A stretch of 8,811 nt of DNA from Erythrobacter sp. (GTDB lineage Bacteria; Pseudomonadota; Alphaproteobacteria; Sphingomonadales; Sphingomonadaceae), in NCBI GenBank assembly GCA_003483125.1, contig DMWU01000047.1, positions 1-8,811 of the forward strand, in the 5' to 3' direction. Both the position numbers and the translations under genes were made by a program. Below, one piece after another: positions 6,946 through 8,811 of this stretch. The notes below the pieces were generated by a model, which saw nothing but the letters and a program-made list of their open reading frames with translations, searched no databases and was not told where the DNA came from. Each line of letters opens with the position of its first letter. Position 1 is the stretch's first letter.

Positions 6946-8322
6946 ATGGCGGGCAAGGACTCGCCAATGACGGAGAGAGAAATGGCCGCGATTGCCCCGC
7001 AACGCCCCGAAGTGCGCAGATCCCCATCCGCTTACGAAGCGCTGAAGAAGCATTTTGAGGAACATCCCGAAGATTCGCTGGAGCACTCGCACGAATGGGA
7101 CGTCAGCCGGTCTGACATCTATTTTGAGAACAAATGGCAGCCGATCTTCAAGGAAATGCGCGACGCGGGCCCGTTGCACTATATCCCTGACAGCCCGTTT
7201 GGCTCCTATTGGGCGGTTGTAGGTCACAAGGCGATCCAGCATATCGAGGCTTTGCCGGAGACTTTTTCCTCCAGCTGGGAACATGGCGGGATTACGATCC
7301 TAGAGCGCTTGAGTGACGAAGAAATGGCTGCGCGCGGCATAGAGGAACGGCGTGAGCTGCCGATGTTCATCGCGATGGACCGGCCACAACACACAGGTCA
7401 ACGTCGCACCGTTGCCCCCAAATTCACGCCCAGCGGTATGGCCGAGATGGAAGACGAGATCCGCCAGCGAACCGGCGAATTGCTCGACACGCTGCCCCGC
7501 GGCGAAGTGTTCGACTGGGTCGACAAAGTCTCGATCGAACTGACGACCGGCATGCTCGCGATCCTGTTTGGCTTCCCTTGGGAAGATCGGCGGCTGCTGA
7601 CATTCTGGTCTGACTGGTCGGGCGATACCGAGCTGGCGACAGTGCGCGAGCTTGATGAAATTCGCTGGGAAATTCTCAATGAAATGGGCGCCTATTTCCA
7701 ATCGCTCTGGATCGAGCGGACCCACGACAAGGAACCAGGCGATGATCTGATTTCGATGATGATTCATTCAGATGCGATGAATCAGATGAGCCCGCAGGAA
7801 TTCATGGGCAACCTGGTGCTGTTGATCGTGGGTGGCAATGATACGACCCGCAATTCGATGAGCGGGATCATCTACCAGCTTGACAAGAATCCGGACCAGC
7901 GCAAGCTGTTCGAGCAGAAGCCTGAGCTGATCCCTAATGCGGTGCAGGAAATTCTGCGCATGCAGACGCCGCTGGCGCATATGCGCCGCACCTGCACTGA
8001 AGACACCGAGGTCTTCGGACAGCAGATCAAGAAAGGCGACAAGGTCGTGCTGTGGTATCTCTCTGCCAATCGCGACGAAGAAGTGTTCGAGAACCCCGAC
8101 AAGCTTGATATCGAACGTGAAAATGCACGGCGCCATATCGCCTTTGGTTATGGCATCCATCGTTGCGTCGGAGCTCGCCTTGCAGAGTTGCAATTGCGAA
8201 TCCTGCTCGAGGAGATGCACAAACGTCGCATGCGCGTGCATGTCGCCGGCGATGTGGAACGCGTGCGGGCAAATTTCGTCCATGGCTTCCGCAAGCTTGA
8301 GGTCGAGTTGACCGAGTTCTAA
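6946..8322 (+). CDS. CYP153: Cytochrome P450, CYP153 family (predicted alkane/fatty-acid terminal hydroxylase)
   Basis: Heme monooxygenase of 458 residues with no signal or anchor, so a soluble bacterial class I P450 needing a ferredoxin and a ferredoxin reductase. The I-helix oxygen-activation motif is VGGNDTTRNSM (295-305), the K-helix ExxR is E335-R338 (EILR), and the heme-binding loop is FGYGIHRCVG (400-409) with Cys407 as thiolate ligand. CYP153 hallmarks are GGITI (114-118), LPMFIAMD (138-145), VSIELTTGMLA (195-205), DLISMM (267-272) and TPLAHMRRT (341-349). CYP153 enzymes hydroxylate terminal carbons of medium-chain alkanes, alcohols or fatty acids; the exact substrate here is unknown. 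The loop at 119-137 before LPMFIAMD looks longer than in the CYP153A proteins I recall. The start is uncertain: ATG 6946 has AGGATGGG nine bases upstream, ATG 6967 has AAGGA seven upstream, and ATG 6982 follows GGAGAGAG. It lies 76 bp after the permease gene, possibly with its own promoter. Confidence 0.93.
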   Translation: MAGKDSPMTEREMAAIAPQRPEVRRSPSAYEALKKHFEEHPEDSLEHSHEWDVSRSDIYFENKWQPIFKEMRDAGPLHYIPDSPFGSYWAVVGHKAIQHIEALPETFSSSWEHGGITILERLSDEEMAARGIEERRELPMFIAMDRPQHTGQRRTVAPKFTPSGMAEMEDEIRQRTGELLDTLPRGEVFDWVDKVSIELTTGMLAILFGFPWEDRRLLTFWSDWSGDTELATVRELDEIRWEILNEMGAYFQSLWIERTHDKEPGDDLISMMIHSDAMNQMSPQEFMGNLVLLIVGGNDTTRNSMSGIIYQLDKNPDQRKLFEQKPELIPNAVQEILRMQTPLAHMRRTCTEDTEVFGQQIKKGDKVVLWYLSANRDEEVFENPDKLDIERENARRHIAFGYGIHRCVGARLAELQLRILLEEMHKRRMRVHVAGDVERVRANFVHGFRKLEVELTEF

Positions 8323-8368
8323 TCGGCAGAGTTTCGCTTCACCTGCAACCAAATGCCGCCCGGCTGCG

Positions 8369-8380
8369 TATCATATGATA
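8369..8380. promoter_or_regulatory. 12-bp palindrome and possible -10 box upstream of msrB
   Basis: TATCATATGATA is a perfect 12-base palindrome in the 102-bp gap between the P450 and msrB genes. It contains TATGAT (8374-8379), a five-of-six match to a -10 box, which would place a transcript start about 39 bases before the msrB ATG. No matching -35 is visible. An operator overlapping the promoter is the alternative reading. The rest of the gap shows no gene or convincing terminator. Confidence 0.3.
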
Positions 8381-8424
8381 TAGGGCTTGAGTGATTGGGA
8401 GCTTGATAAGTGCGGAATGGAAAC

Positions 8425-8811
8425 ATGAACCGTCGACAGATTCTTGCCGGATTGGGGATTGGGATCTCCTTGCCAGTCTTGGCAGCTTGTGGTGCATCGC
8501 CTGCTGAAGCAAAGAATTTCCCATATCAGCTCAGTGAGAGCGAGTGGCGTAAACGACTGACCAATGAGCAATTTGGCATTCTGCGCGAAGCCAAAACAGA
8601 ACGGCGCTTTACCTCGCCGCTGAATGAGGAGAAGCGCAAAGGGACATATCATTGCGCAGGGTGCGGACAGGCGCTCTATTCGTCCGATCATAAGTATGAC
8701 AGCCGCACCGGCTGGCCCGCATTCTGGCGCGCTTTGCCCAAGGCGATCGGAACCTCAGTTGATTACAAGATAGGTATCCCGCGCACAGAAGGGCATTGCA
8801 GCAATTGTGGC
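8425..8811 (+). CDS. msrB: Peptide-methionine (R)-S-oxide reductase MsrB, exported, 5' part
   Basis: Reduces the R-epimer of methionine sulfoxide in oxidised proteins. The first 129 residues are present and the gene runs off the right edge. The N-terminus MNRRQILAGLGIG has a twin-arginine pair (R3-R4) and a hydrophobic stretch, then LAAC (19-22), which resembles a lipobox with Cys22. The protein is therefore probably Tat-exported and perhaps lipid-anchored in the periplasm. The mature part has the MsrB zinc cysteines C77 and C80 in CAGC and C125 and C128 in CSNC, plus the family block SRTGWPAFW (93-101). The catalytic cysteine, usually in an RYCIN-type motif nearer the C-terminus, lies beyond the window. 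The ATG at 8425 has a weak GGAA (8414-8417) seven bases upstream. Family assignment is firm, and localisation is predicted from the signal only. Confidence 0.9.
   Translation, partial: MNRRQILAGLGIGISLPVLAACGASPAEAKNFPYQLSESEWRKRLTNEQFGILREAKTERRFTSPLNEEKRKGTYHCAGCGQALYSSDHKYDSRTGWPAFWRALPKAIGTSVDYKIGIPRTEGHCSNCG

Noticed and set aside
6661..7284. 207-residue minus-strand frame spanning the permease-P450 junction
   Set aside because: Covers two real genes on the other strand, and its translation shows no family features.
7768..8352. 194-residue minus-strand frame opposite the P450 heme domain
   Set aside because: The heme-binding and ExxR motifs on the plus strand show which strand codes; the antisense translation has no domain.
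8355..8364. GCCG-CC-CGGC hairpin after the P450 as a terminator
   Set aside because: The loop would be only two bases and no T-run follows.

Overview
The window is a gene-dense stretch of a bacterial chromosome with six protein genes and a seventh cut by the right edge. Coding sequence fills almost everything, and no gap is longer than about 100 bases. Moderately high GC, the large single-chain NAD-glutamate dehydrogenase, a CYP153-type cytochrome P450 and a sphingomonad-like ferredoxin reductase suggest an alphaproteobacterium, most likely Sphingomonadales (Erythrobacter/Novosphingobium type). The lineage is an inference from protein families, not from a marker gene.

Layout, left to right. 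(1) 2-2200 (+): C-terminal 732 residues of NAD-specific glutamate dehydrogenase; the gene begins outside the window. (2) 2266-3504 (+): FAD/NAD(P)H ferredoxin reductase, preceded by a terminator-like hairpin. (3) 3488-4549 (-): queG, epoxyqueuosine reductase, convergent with the reductase gene and overlapping it by 17 bp. (4) 4594-5589 and 5586-6869 (+): NatA-like ATPase and NatB-like permease with an ATGA overlap, divergent from queG across 44 bp. (5) 6946-8322 (+): CYP153-family P450, predicted alkane or fatty-acid terminal hydroxylase. (6) 8425-8811 (+, cut): MsrB-type methionine sulfoxide reductase with a twin-arginine signal and a lipobox-like cysteine.

How the genes may work together. 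The reductase and the P450 are plausible first and last components of a class I P450 chain (NADH to FAD reductase to ferredoxin to P450). They are 3.4 kb apart with unrelated genes between them, and no ferredoxin gene is in the window. queG serves tRNA modification, NatAB-like is an export pump of unknown cargo, glutamate dehydrogenase serves nitrogen and carbon catabolism, and MsrB repairs oxidised methionine, probably in the envelope. I see no mobile element, integrase, RNA gene, CRISPR array or phage gene. The region looks like ordinary chromosome with one catabolic or oxidative accessory theme. I did not find a convincing previously undescribed system; the findings are modest leads.
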